In this document: in pieces, positions 55,292 to 64,000 of the stretch | Position numbering within the stretch: position 1 is the first letter of the stretch | Layout of the letters: every line of letters begins with the position of its first letter | Source: Prunus persica | Lineage: Eukaryota > Streptophyta > Magnoliopsida > Rosales > Rosaceae | DNA: 64,000 nt | NCBI RefSeq assembly: GCF_000346465.2 | Contig: NC_034011.1 | Coordinates: forward strand, 15,243,489 to 15,307,488 | Direction of reading: 5' to 3' | Position numbers and translations under genes: made by a program | The notes under the pieces: generated by a model | The model's input: only the letters and a program-made list of their open reading frames with translations | The model's database searches: none | What the model was told of the DNA's origin: nothing

Positions 55292-55809
55292 ATGGTTAAT
55301 CTAGTATTCTGTTCTTCTTCAATCTTGAGCATAAGGTTTTTCCCTTCGATCATTCTTTTTGTCACTACTCTAAGCAAAAATAGCCAAAACAGTCTTTCTG
55401 CAATATTTTTCCATAGTTGAAAATGTACGTCTCTCTTGCAGTCAAATAATTAATTGACAAAGGGGCCATATTCAAAGATTGGGCAACTAACGTGAAACAA
55501 GGCTTAGAAGAAAAGAGTAAAATAAAATAAAACGATCAAACTCAATGTCGAAAAGGAAATCTAAAGTGGCTAGGTTTTAACATAACGGGTCGTTCTGTGG
55601 TGAGACTGTCATATGTGGACCTTTATCTTAGCCACATGATTTATTTGAATAGCAACTTCACTTAGTTTAATGAAATAATCATGTGGCTAAAAGGTCCACA
55701 TGAGGAGTTCATATATGGCATCCTCACTATAGAATTTCGAATATAAATGTTTGTACTAGAAATGGAAAAAGTGCCCAATGGGGGTTATTTTGACTTTTTA
55801 AGGACCTTA
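55292..55809. other. Intergenic with a small hairpin MITE
   Basis: No gene. An inverted repeat at 55595-55731 has arms 'atgtggacctttatcttagc' and its complement 'gctaaaaggtccacat', consistent with a small foldback MITE. Confidence 0.5.
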
Positions 55810-56608
55810 GATCATCTCCAACCATGTTGGGGCTAAACTCAAATTTCCACCCTCCAAAATACAACTATTCATATATTTTCAGGACTCAAAATTTTTTTTC
55901 CTCCAACCTTGCAGACTCATAAATTGAGTCTGCAACTTTACTAAATTGTTTAAGAATGATTAACCCATAATTTTTTTTTTCTTGTTAATTTTTCTTAACA
56001 TTATTTTTGTTTCAATACTGGTGATTTAATTTTCTAAACATGTTAACCTAAAAAAAATAAAATTCCAAAACATAATAGAATTTCACTTAAAAATAAAAAC
56101 AAGTACAACACCATACGTATGCCCGGAATAATTCGAACCCTTCATTGAAGCCATTGCCATAATTTTCTTCCATTTTTACTTTTAATTTTATTTTATTGGA
56201 TTCTTTTATCCTCATTCAATAATGTTCTGAACTTTTGCCCACCCCTACTTGTGTTCTTCAATTATTTTCTGAACCCTTTCCCATCCCCTATTGTCTTGTT
56301 TTAATCATGTTCTGAACCATTGCTCAACTTTGTCCATCTCACTTTATTGGATTCCATTATCTTTCCCTATCTTTTCCTATCTTCATTCAATTATTTTCTG
56401 AACCATTTTCCCATCTTGTCTTGTTTCAATCATGTTCTGAACCATTGCTCATCTTTGTTCATCTCACTTTATTGGATTCCGTTATCTTTCCCTATCTTTT
56501 CCTATCTTCATTCAATTATTTTCAAACATCTAGGTCATCTCTTGTCTATTTAAGAAGTGTTATTCTATTGAATTGACCACATAAACTCCTTCAATTCTCC
56601 TTCTTACA

Positions 56609-57949
56609 ATGAATTCACGTGGGAAGGCTATACAAAATTTCTTCAGTGATGATTCTGATGATGGTGACCTTCATCAACAGATGGTTGCAATGGCTGTTCA
56701 ACACCAAACGTTTTTGCTGGAGCAATATGCTCAACAATCCAAACATGGTGGTTCTGTTGCAGGCCGTGAATACAAGAATCGGAAGAGAGAAAAATATCAT
56801 AAGAATCTCATGGAGGACTACTTCTGTGAAAGACCACTTCAGTGGACTTTCGCAGGCAGTTCCGCATGAGAAGAGAGTTTTTCTATCGCATCTTAAATAA
56901 TGTTGTTCCACATGAGCCATACTTTACCCAGAAGATAGACGCTTGTGGACGACAAAGTCTATCCCCAGAGCAGAAGCTAACAGCCGTTTTTCGAATGCTC
57001 ACATATGGATGCTCGGCAGACTCCACCCACGAGTACTGTAGATTGGGTGAATTTACAGCCCTTGAATGTTTGCGAAAGTTTTGTTCTGTTATTGAAGCCA
57101 TGTATGGTCAGTGGTACCTTTGTTCCCCAAATCTAGCAGACCTTTATAGGCTCTTGCACAAGGCTAGTCACAGAGGATTCCCAGACATGTTAGGCAGTCT
57201 TGACTACATGCATTGGGAAAGGAAGAAATGCCCCACTGCTTGGGCAGGCCAGTTTACCGGCTACAAGCATAAGCCAACTGTCGTTCTAGAGGCAGTGGCC
57301 TCATATGACACTTGGATATGGCATGCCTTTTTTGGAGTTGTCGGATCGAACAACGATATCAATGTTCTAGCTCGTTCCCTATTGTTCAATGATGTAGTGA
57401 ATGGAGTGTCTCCCCATATCCAATATGTTGTCAGTGGAAATGAATATAATCTGGGTTATTACTTGGCTGATGGTATCTACCCTGGTTGGGCTACATTGGT
57501 TAAGATGATTTCCCAACCAGATACTCCAAAAAGAAAAACTATTTTCCCAAAAACAAGAGGCTTATAGGAAGGATGTCGAAAGAGCCTTCGGAATACTCCA
57601 GGCTCAATGGGCAATTGTTAGGGGACCTGCACGTATGTGGCACAAAGAACAACTTTATTCAATCATGATGATGTGCGTAATATTGCATAACATGATTGTT
57701 GAGGATGAGTATGAGGATCTAGATGCAGAATCTGATGATGAAGACAATTGTCCATGAACATCTAGAAGAGGAAGAGCAAGACTTGCTTACGAGCTTGAGC
57801 CAACTATCACGTACGATATAAACCGAGACAGACAAACTATCTCAGAATACATGGTCTGTCATAATAGAGTTCGTGCTTCGCAAGTGCATCACAATCTAAG
57901 AAATGATTTGATCAACCACATTTGGAGATGCGAAGGAGAGTGGCAATGA
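56609..57949 (+). pseudogene. PIF/Harbinger DDE transposase
   Basis: Starts at 56609 (MNSRGKAIQNFFSDDSDDGD). A one-base frame change near 56835 leads into DFRRQFRMRREFFYRI. The DDE_4 core follows: GSLDYMHWERKKCPTAWAGQ with the first D, GSNNDINVLARS with the second D, and VERAFGILQAQWAIVRGPAR with E. A second frame change lies in an A-run near 57530. A TGA at 57755-57757 breaks the acidic tail, and the same frame continues (RARLAYELEPTI...) to a natural stop at 57947-57949. The core residues are all present; the defects are two frameshifts and one stop. It cuts and pastes the element with its Myb-like partner. Confidence 0.88.
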
Positions 57950-57954
57950 GCTAT

Positions 57955-58300
57955 GTTGTGTGTTTAAGTTGTGTGTTTAAATTATGTAAGTGTGTTTAAA
58001 TTATATTGTGTGTTTAACTTATGTAAGTGTGTTTAAATTATGTAAGTGTGTTTAAATTATGTTGTGTGTTTAAATTATGAAAGTGTGTTTAAATTATAAC
58101 AGTGGTTGTGTGATTTTAATGAATTATATGGTTTATCATTGAATTTTATAAATAAAAAAACTAATCATAGAAAAATAAACGACAATCATAAAAAAAGATA
58201 AACGATAATTATAAATAAAGATAAACAACAATTATAAATAAAGATAAATGACAATTATAAATAAAGATAAACAACAATTACAAATAAACATAAATTAATA
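57955..58300. repeat. Two short tandem arrays between the Harbinger genes
   Basis: 57955-58105 has repeats of 'gtgtgtttaaattatgtaa' (about 19 bases, some 7 copies). 58145-58290 has repeats of 'aataaagataaacgacaattat' (about 22 to 24 bases, some 6 copies). They lie between the convergent 3' ends of the two genes. Confidence 0.8.
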
Positions 58301-59268
58301 ACCACTATGTGGAGGGCTTGGATAATAGTCTCTAGAGTTGTCTTCTGGATTGTAGGGGGAACTTGGGGAACTTGTATTCATCTGGGCCTCAATCATTTCA
58401 TCTTGCTTATTCCCCCAATACTTCTTCTTTCTTGGAGTAAATTTGGATAGGTCCATGGACATTATCCTCTGTTCATTGGCCTCCTTATCTTGTTGGATTT
58501 GATATGCATGTTGCTCTTGTAGGAGCTCTAACTTTCGCCTCCTATCCTCTTTTGCCTCATTTCCTTGTTGAACCAATTCAGACAAGAACTTACCACTTCG
58601 GTTGAGATAACTTTCAACACATTTCCTTTTCTTTTTTTTCATCCTTCTGTTTAACTCTTCCCAACGGCCTTGGAGTGGGCATGACCACATCATCTTCATC
58701 TTCCTCCAAATTGACTGTATTGCCACTATGAGAAGAATCTTTGAATGTTAGTGTGGGAGATTCACATAGGTCGTTCCATTTTGGGCAATCTTTTAAGATT
58801 TGCCAAGTATGATACAACTTGAAAGGCCTATTCGGAGGATTATTATCATTCAAGAAAAGTGTTTTTGCATTCATATTCTACCCATGAAATAAAATAAAAA
58901 TCAAGTTAATAATTGAAAACAATTAAAATTATAAATTTAAGCATTGAAAAAAATGGGTACTCACCACATCTTCAAGATTGGAGCCACTCACATGCCTTGC
59001 ATTGGCCTTTGTTATACATGCCTTCCAAAGAGAACATTGTTCGTTGATGATCTTGAACCGAGAAGTAATAGCTTGCGGTGATTGTACTCCGGCTCCGCTC
59101 ATGCCTGGATCATTTTTCAAAACAATTTGGTACACACGCAACCAAAAATGAGTCGTTTGATTGATTCGTGCCAATAGCCCCATCTTCAAAGACAGAAACT
59201 CACCCTCTACACAATGCCTCATCTTCTTGTGGTTTCCAGTTCACACATCTTTGAGGTTTTGGGGCCAT
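58295..59268 (-). pseudogene. Harbinger Myb-like / NAM-associated protein
   Basis: Likely start at 59268 (MAPKPQRCVNWKPQEDEALC), then an in-frame TGA in place of the expected W before VSVFEDGAIGTNQ. After a frame change come HFWLRVYQIVLKNDPGMSG, SRFKIINEQCSLWKACITKA and a donor GTGAGT near 58962. A second exon from about 58877 carries FKLYHTWQILKDCPKWNDL and an acidic region. After a one-base frame change a basic coiled-coil C-terminus ends PSPPHSGY at 58295. This is the DNA-binding accessory protein of plant Harbinger elements (NAM-associated C-terminal domain). One stop and about two frame changes. Confidence 0.8.
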
Positions 59269-59856
59269 TCTCAACAAGAATGAATGTAGAATGAAAAATT
59301 ATAACAAAGGGAGAAAGGAAAAAAATGATTTTTGGTGGATTATTTACCAAATGAAGGGCTATTTATAGAGTTTGGAATAGGTTTTGGGGTTGGATCTGAC
59401 TTAGATTAATTATAAATATTAATTTGACCATTGGATTTAAAATTGAGCCATCGGATGTGAAATTTTAGCGCTGAGATTCCCTAAAATGAATCAGAATCGT
59501 TGATTTTATAGCTGTTGGAATATAGAAATAAAAAATATAAAAAATAGCATAACATATTATTTGAAAAAGTAACCGTTGGCCATCAATAAAGGAAATGGGA
59601 ATCTACTTTTCCCACTTGTCAGTGGGCCCAACATGCATTGGCCATCACGTGGGCTTCCAGCATTCAATAAATAAAAAAAATTAAAGCACATTTTGGGCCC
59701 ACAAAATTAACAGTCTAGGCAGAAATCAGACTGGAACTCCAGTCCAGTTTTGAGATTTCTCAAATTCTCACCTCCCAAAATACATGGGTTGGAGAACCTT
59801 TTTGCATGCTAAACTCAAAATTTGAGTTTCCACCCCTTGGGTTAGAGATGGTCTTA

Positions 59857-60114
59857 AGGCCCATTCAATTTTAGTGTGACCCTGAAAGAGAAATTTACCT
59901 TCGAATAATACAAAAGCATATGCAAGCCCATGTAAATTACACAACCCAAAAATTTACAATTAATTATTTCAAGCCCAAGAGAATAAATTACGCACTCATA
60001 ATACAAGGATATTGTGGAAGATTTCTACTTGAACTTGTAAGAGAGAATGGAATATAGGGTTTGTATGAACGTGAGACCAAGAATCACAACCACAGCGACC
60101 AATGACACAGGTTA
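59857..60114. other. Short intergenic segment
   Basis: No gene seen. It is AT-rich, between the Harbinger end and the DUF247 stop, and probably includes the DUF247 3'UTR. Confidence 0.4.
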
Positions 60115-61256
60115 CTAAGGATTGCCAAAATAGTCACGTTTGAGACGCTCTCCCCATGTGTGCCATTTATCCTGATGATATTTTGTAACATTCTCAAATA
60201 GGTCCACGTAAGAGAAATTAGTTAGACAATCATTGTTGTTAAGCCTAGCGAACGAGGCTGCCTCCTCCGGGCTCGTAAAGCATCGCATAATCTTTTTCTC
60301 TACCAGAAAGTTTACGTCTTTGCTGGAGTTGATGAGATTGTCCATGAGAAAAGCATAAGATGAAAATGGAGTGTTGGAGCTAATGATATTTGGGTCACAC
60401 TGTTTGTAGGCAATGAGGTTTCTGAAGAGCGATTCTCCAAGAACTGTTATGGGTGGAATTTTCATCACTCCGTTTTCGAAAGTCACGTTGAACATGCCAT
60501 CCTTTTTTCCACATTCGAATTTGACTCCATCTTTCAAAAGCTCTGTCACAAAGGGAATCAAGTGCTAAGTAAACTCTTTGGGCTCGCTTTGGTCGCATGA
60601 TCTAAGCATACAGTTTCTTACAAAGTCAAGTAAATGCAAGTGTTTCGCGACACTGTTAAGTTTTGGTTCCTTTTCGAAGATGGATGCTTGGAGAAAGTTG
60701 AGAGCAAGCTCGGGTAGAGTAAGCATTCCTGGTATCCATGTGATGTCGAATAAGCATTTGAGAACTCTCCATGGGAGCTAGTTCTCCAGCAGAAGTAAAT
60801 CATTCTGGAGTGACAAGAACACCCATGGAGTCACTGCAGGATCATTGTTTTGGACGAGGTTGGGGTCTGAACTCTTACGGAAGAGTTCAATAAGAAAGCA
60901 ACCATCAACCACCATCATTTCTACAAATTCATCCCTGCTCAGATTATCAAACTTTTTGGCATAACAATCTAGATAATATTGTTCTGAACTTCTAATGACT
61001 TGAACAAAGTACTTTAAATTAGTATCTGGGGTTGGTTGGCGGGCAAGGAGGCAATGCAAATACCATAATTTAGTTTCTTCCATGGCTTGCAGCTTCTTCT
61101 TTCCATGGTGATACGGTCCGATTGAAACTAAATTAGGAATAAAAGCTTCTCTATTATGCTTGCGCCACATATTAGGGATCTTAAATATACAGCGACGAGA
61201 TTTTAATGAAGACTTTTCACGAAGCTTGGCTTCAATAGAGGAAGCTAATTGGTCAT
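60115..61256 (-). pseudogene. DUF247 gene, truncated and with two stops
   Basis: The minus frame reads QLASSIEAKLREKSSLKSRR, FIPNLVSIGPYHHGKKKLQA, MMVVDGCFLIELFRKSSDPN, LQNDLLLLEN, then a stop, LPWRVLKCLFDITWIPG. After a second stop (at 60564) come FENGVMKIPPITVLGESLFR and NLIAYKQCDPNIISSNTPFS, to a TAG at 60115. This is a plant DUF247 (PF03140) protein, whose members usually end in a membrane helix; a hydrophobic tail is not evident here. The first stop replaces the usual Q of LLENQLP. The N-terminus was removed by an LTR whose edge is at 61257. Confidence 0.85.
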
Positions 61257-61480
61257 TGTGGGAGCAAATTTTCCCACAAGAATATTCGCCCAAGATTCCT
61301 TTGTCTTCTTCGCTTCTCTTTCTCCCTGCAAAACAGATAAGAGTAAAAGGACCACACCCGGGGGGTGTTGGCCAAAGGCCCTCCGATGCCAAACTTAGGT
61401 TAGATGTTTTAAGGAAAACCAGGTAGCCAAAGCCTTGTGTGGTAGACGAAGCCTTGTGTGAGAGAGAGAAATAATATGGC
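61257..61480 (-). repeat. Tat LTR fragment, minus orientation
   Basis: Starts TGTGGGAGCAAATTTTCCCA (U5 end) and continues through 'caagaatattcgcccaagattcc' and the family block 'ggtgttggccaaaggccctcc'. It matches 21808-21960 closely. U3 is replaced by unrelated GC-rich sequence after about 61490. It abuts the DUF247 gene directly. Confidence 0.8.
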
Positions 61481-61819
61481 AGCTAGGGTTTGTGAGCGTT
61501 GGAGCGAGTCGACGGGCCTGGCAGGGTGCGCGGTGGGCCTTGCGCAAGGTGTGGGCTGCGCAGGCTGGCCTAGAAGCAAGCGGGCTGGAGGCATGAGCTG
61601 GGCCTTCGCTTCGGCTAGGCTTGGACGAGAGGTGGCAGATTGGGTTGGAGCATCTGCTGGGCTGCCTCCCTTCAGCTTGGGCTGATCCAAGCAGCTTAAA
61701 TTTTTTCCCCATTTTTTTTTTTTATTTTATCTGCTGTTGTCTTCTTCTTTTTTCTTTTTTCGAACTAGGAGTTTTAACTTGCGATTTTCTTCGTTATTTT
61801 TTGCAGTTGCTCAACGACC
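61481..61819 (+). other. GC-rich leader and intron of the antisense gene
   Basis: 61490-61690 is unusually GC-rich and open on both strands without a recognised product. It is followed by a T-rich tract and a TTTTTTGCAG acceptor at about 61805, fifteen bases before the ATG at 61820. This fits a 5'UTR exon and intron of the next gene. Confidence 0.4.
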
Positions 61820-62400
61820 ATGTCTTCTGAAGGAATGAGCCAATCACCAAGCTCGCAACTGCCCTTGTACCTGTGGGGTGGCTCTCAAGTTCCCAAAGAG
61901 AAGTTCATGGCAAATTTGAACCGTGTCACCACCGAGGCCCAGTTCAAAACATGGCATGCACTTTTCGACTCCGCCATTCTCAAGGATGTGCATGTTAAGT
62001 TGGTGAACCATGCCAGGATTATCACGTTCCGTCCCTTCTATTTCTTGCTAGGCTTCATATTTTCGCTGTCGAAATTTTTCAGGGATGTTCTCTGTGCCAT
62101 GGAGTGTGCCCCGAGCTAGTGTTCTCCGAACATTTATCGGGCGATCATCTGCTTTGAAAATCTGGGGCACTTCTTCAAGCTTGGTCTGACCTTGTGGGAA
62201 TTCTTCTACTTCTTCGAGGTGAGACACTTCTAGAAGTATGCCCAACGTCACGCACGTAAACCCAAGTTGTTTGATAGTCTGAGTCAAGACGATCATGTGT
62301 GGAGCAAGGACATGCTGGAGGTCAGCGGCAGATGGGAAGGGGAAGTTAGCGACGGTCCGCTCATTCCTCTTACCTACTGTGATAGTAAGTTGCATCCCTT
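61820..62400 (+). pseudogene. Antisense accessory gene, third copy
   Basis: Starts MSSEGMSQSPSSQLPLYLWG, then KFMANLNRVTTEAQFKTW, ILKDVHVKLVNHARIITFRP and FIFSLSKFFRD. After a TAG at 62117-62119 the frame resumes NIYRAIICFENLGHFFKL, EFFYFFEVRHF, a TAG, KYAQ, then LFDSLSQDDHVWSKDMLEVS and GPLIPLTYCDSKLHP. Only two stops interrupt about 190 codons. It is better preserved than 51601-54041, to which it is clearly homologous (SPSSQ-PLYLWGGS, DVHVKLV). The LTR at 61257 lies on its 5' side in the opposite orientation. Sequence after 62400 is unrelated. Confidence 0.78.
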
Positions 62401-62407
62401 TGGTCTG

Positions 62408-62758
62408 CTATAATTGTTGGGGAATTTTTTTTTGTCGTGCCAGTCCTGATAGAGGTCCACAAGGGAGGTCTAGATGCTGGACCGCAACATCTGGATTTGG
62501 GATTTTGGCCATAGCAGCCTCACGGTCCTTCCTAAACTGCCTGTTAACTTGCCATTGCATCATGGCTGTCATGTTATTCAGATTATCCTGGCTTCTTTGT
62601 GCTGCGGCCTCCCGTCGGAATACAGCTTCCTGTATCTGATTCAACCTCTTGGAGCCGGTCCTGGAACGTCTACTTCCAGTACTAGCATAAGCTGATTGTC
62701 TGGCATCACTTTCTTCTGACTCCAAACCTTCTAGGAGAACTACCTGGTCTCTTTCCAT
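62408..62758 (-). pseudogene. Gag N-terminus of an LTR element
   Basis: A 116-codon minus frame, MERDQVVLLEGLESEESDAR onwards, charged and rich in R/Q (RREAAAQRSQDNLNNMTAMM). It starts about 80 bases after a primer-site-like sequence and is cut at 62400. Position and composition suggest the start of gag. I do not recognise the lineage. Confidence 0.45.
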
Positions 62759-62838
62759 GGCGTGGCGTGGGTTCTAGCTAGAGCTTCCAATATTCATATA
62801 CTTTCAAAAAGTTCTGTCGGAGTATGTATACTGATAAG

Positions 62839-62858
62839 TCCCACTGGGTGTGCCAAAT
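62839..62858 (-). promoter_or_regulatory. Primer-binding-site-like sequence
   Basis: On the minus strand TTTGGCACACCCAGTGGGAC directly follows an LTR end (GGTAAACA). The form is that of plant LTR-element primer sites. Confidence 0.6.
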
Positions 62859-64000
62859 TGTTTACCCATTTTGTGTTTGCTCCTGTGATGGAAGGGTAAA
62901 GTTCCCTGTTGCCTTGAAAATCATTGACTGGTCAACAAGTCAACTTTCTTTGGTGTGAGAGCGTGCCACTGCTAGCAATAAAAATCCTAGCAGACTTCTT
63001 AAGAATAGATAATTTGCGCCCCAAGTTAATAATTTCTAAACAAGCGATTGTGAATTTGGGTGAGGAATATCTCCCAGGTAAGTTATTTTCCTGCCTCAGA
63101 CTGGTGAGGACTTCACAATTTATCACAGTACAAAATTGGTAGTTCTGGCCAGAATAAATGATAATAAAGTGGGCTGTTTTTAGGCAGAACTGCCTTTTAC
63201 AGAACTAGAAATGGAAAAATCAACTCTAGAAAGACAAAAAGAAAGCTGGGATTCCATTTCTGCTTGGATAGAAGCTTCTGATCCTAGATGGATTGGGTAT
63301 GCCTGTGCTAGATTGGACTGTTCCCAACTTCAGCTGCTAAGCTTTAGCTGTAAATTGATACCAAAGTTTGAGTTTGGTAGAGCTTTAATCTATTTCGAGC
63401 CCTGGGAGGTTTTTTGAACGGGCAGAATTGCGGCCTCTTCAGTCTGAAAGGGGCAGAAGTGGCTGGACTTGAGGATTATTGAGCAAGAACTGTACTGTGG
63501 TACCTGTTCTGCTTGGTCAGGGCTCTCCATAAATTTGTTAAGGTTTTCATATTTGTAAAAACTTGAACTCTGCTTGTTTTGGCTTTTGCTAAACCAAATT
63601 TGTAACGAGAGAAGTCTCGTTTTGAATGACTTTTTCTAAGTCTGAAACTGGAGGTTTCAATTTGTAGCTGGCTTCTTTCTTGAGGCCCAATGAGCTTTTG
63701 GTTGCTTCAGTTTGTTTGAAGATTCTCAGAGATCAAGTGATCATTTTGAGCTTTTTTGTCTTTGGTTGATTTTTTGGTTGTTTGATTGATTGACCTTTTT
63801 TTGATTGTTCACCCTCTCCTATATTTATAAGAAATGCTTTAGAGTGGGTTTTCTAATAATGGGCGGCAAAATTTCTTAAAAGATCTTTCATTTTTAAATG
63901 GAAAGAAAAGGGGTTTTTATCAGTTCTGGCAGATAAGCCCTCCATAGTTAGTTCCTAAGGCATTCACTTCCCTGTTTTTGAAAGAGAACCTAACCCCTCT
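62859..64000 (-). repeat. 5' LTR of a minus-strand element, runs off the window
   Basis: From the CA end at 62859 to the window edge there is no coding sequence. A TATA box (TTATAAATAT on minus) lies at 63822-63829, consistent with a U3 promoter driving transcription leftwards into the gag at 62758. The LTR start is not in the window. Confidence 0.55.

Larger units (their letters stand above)
55810..59853 (+). mobile_element. PIF/Harbinger transposon with both genes
   Basis: 4.0 kb, flanked by TTA target duplications (55807-55809 and 59854-59856). Terminal inverted repeats are GATCATCTCCAACC and GACCATCTCTAACC, 12 of 14 identical, followed by related 'aaactcaaattt' blocks. It carries a DDE transposase on plus (56609-57949) and the Myb/NAM-associated partner gene on minus (58295-59268). 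These are the two genes such elements need. Each has a few frame breaks, so it is recently dead or close to it. Confidence 0.9.

Noticed and set aside
61409..61712. GC-rich open frames on both strands as a gene
   Set aside because: Low-complexity G/C sequence next to an LTR; no homology. Treated as possible leader of the accessory gene.

Overview
The window reads as a transposon-dominated stretch of a flowering-plant nuclear genome, very probably a eudicot. It holds plant-only families: a G-type lectin receptor kinase, a CC-NBS-LRR resistance gene, a DUF247 gene, Tat-lineage Ty3/gypsy elements with an extra RNase H, Ty1/copia elements, CACTA, hAT and PIF/Harbinger transposons. I cannot fix the species. 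I saw no rRNA, tRNA, CRISPR or organellar genes, and no host gene that is clearly intact.

Layout. 1-2285: AT-rich, with two candidate terminal exons of an unknown minus-strand gene. 2286-3692: a hAT-like MITE carrying a (CCA)n expansion, then a CACTA end. 4116-7885: a decayed minus-strand Tat element with its LTR. 8874-9826: an LTR fragment. 9838-14836: a CACTA element with a broken TNP2 transposase. 14846-16875: a lectin-receptor-kinase pseudogene split by a small copia deletion derivative (target duplication CTTTA). 17035-21370: a truncated copia element split by a hAT element (target duplication AATGGATC). 21657-32660: a CNL resistance pseudogene split by an 8.5 kb Tat element (21808-30302, target duplication GGTAC) and a 1.3 kb foldback element (30529-31836).

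32906-38470: a second CACTA element, carrying a long LTR-like insert and a TNPA/Ptta-type ORF. 38471-46934: an old Tat pol remnant, interrupted by a complete 6.5 kb LTR element without pol (39090-45625, target duplication ACCTG). 46935-48780: a copia pol fragment. 50190-54041: two decayed tandem copies of a Tat-associated antisense gene. 54385-55291: a MITE in an LTR remnant. 55810-59853: a PIF/Harbinger element with both of its genes, recognisable TIRs and TTA duplications. 60115-61256: a DUF247 pseudogene cut by an LTR. 61820-62400: another copy of the antisense gene. 62408-64000: the 5' end of another minus-strand LTR element.

The most interesting thread is the antisense accessory gene of the Tat family. 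It occurs at three separate places (43073-44839, 50190-54041, 61820-62400), always transcribed against its element and always near the 3' LTR. At two loci a matching 5'UTR splice acceptor sits just before the ATG. In the pol-less element it accompanies only gag and a 40-bp tandem array, so it may be part of a minimal, trans-mobilised package. All coordinates and homologies come from reading the sequence and recalling families; none was checked by a database search.
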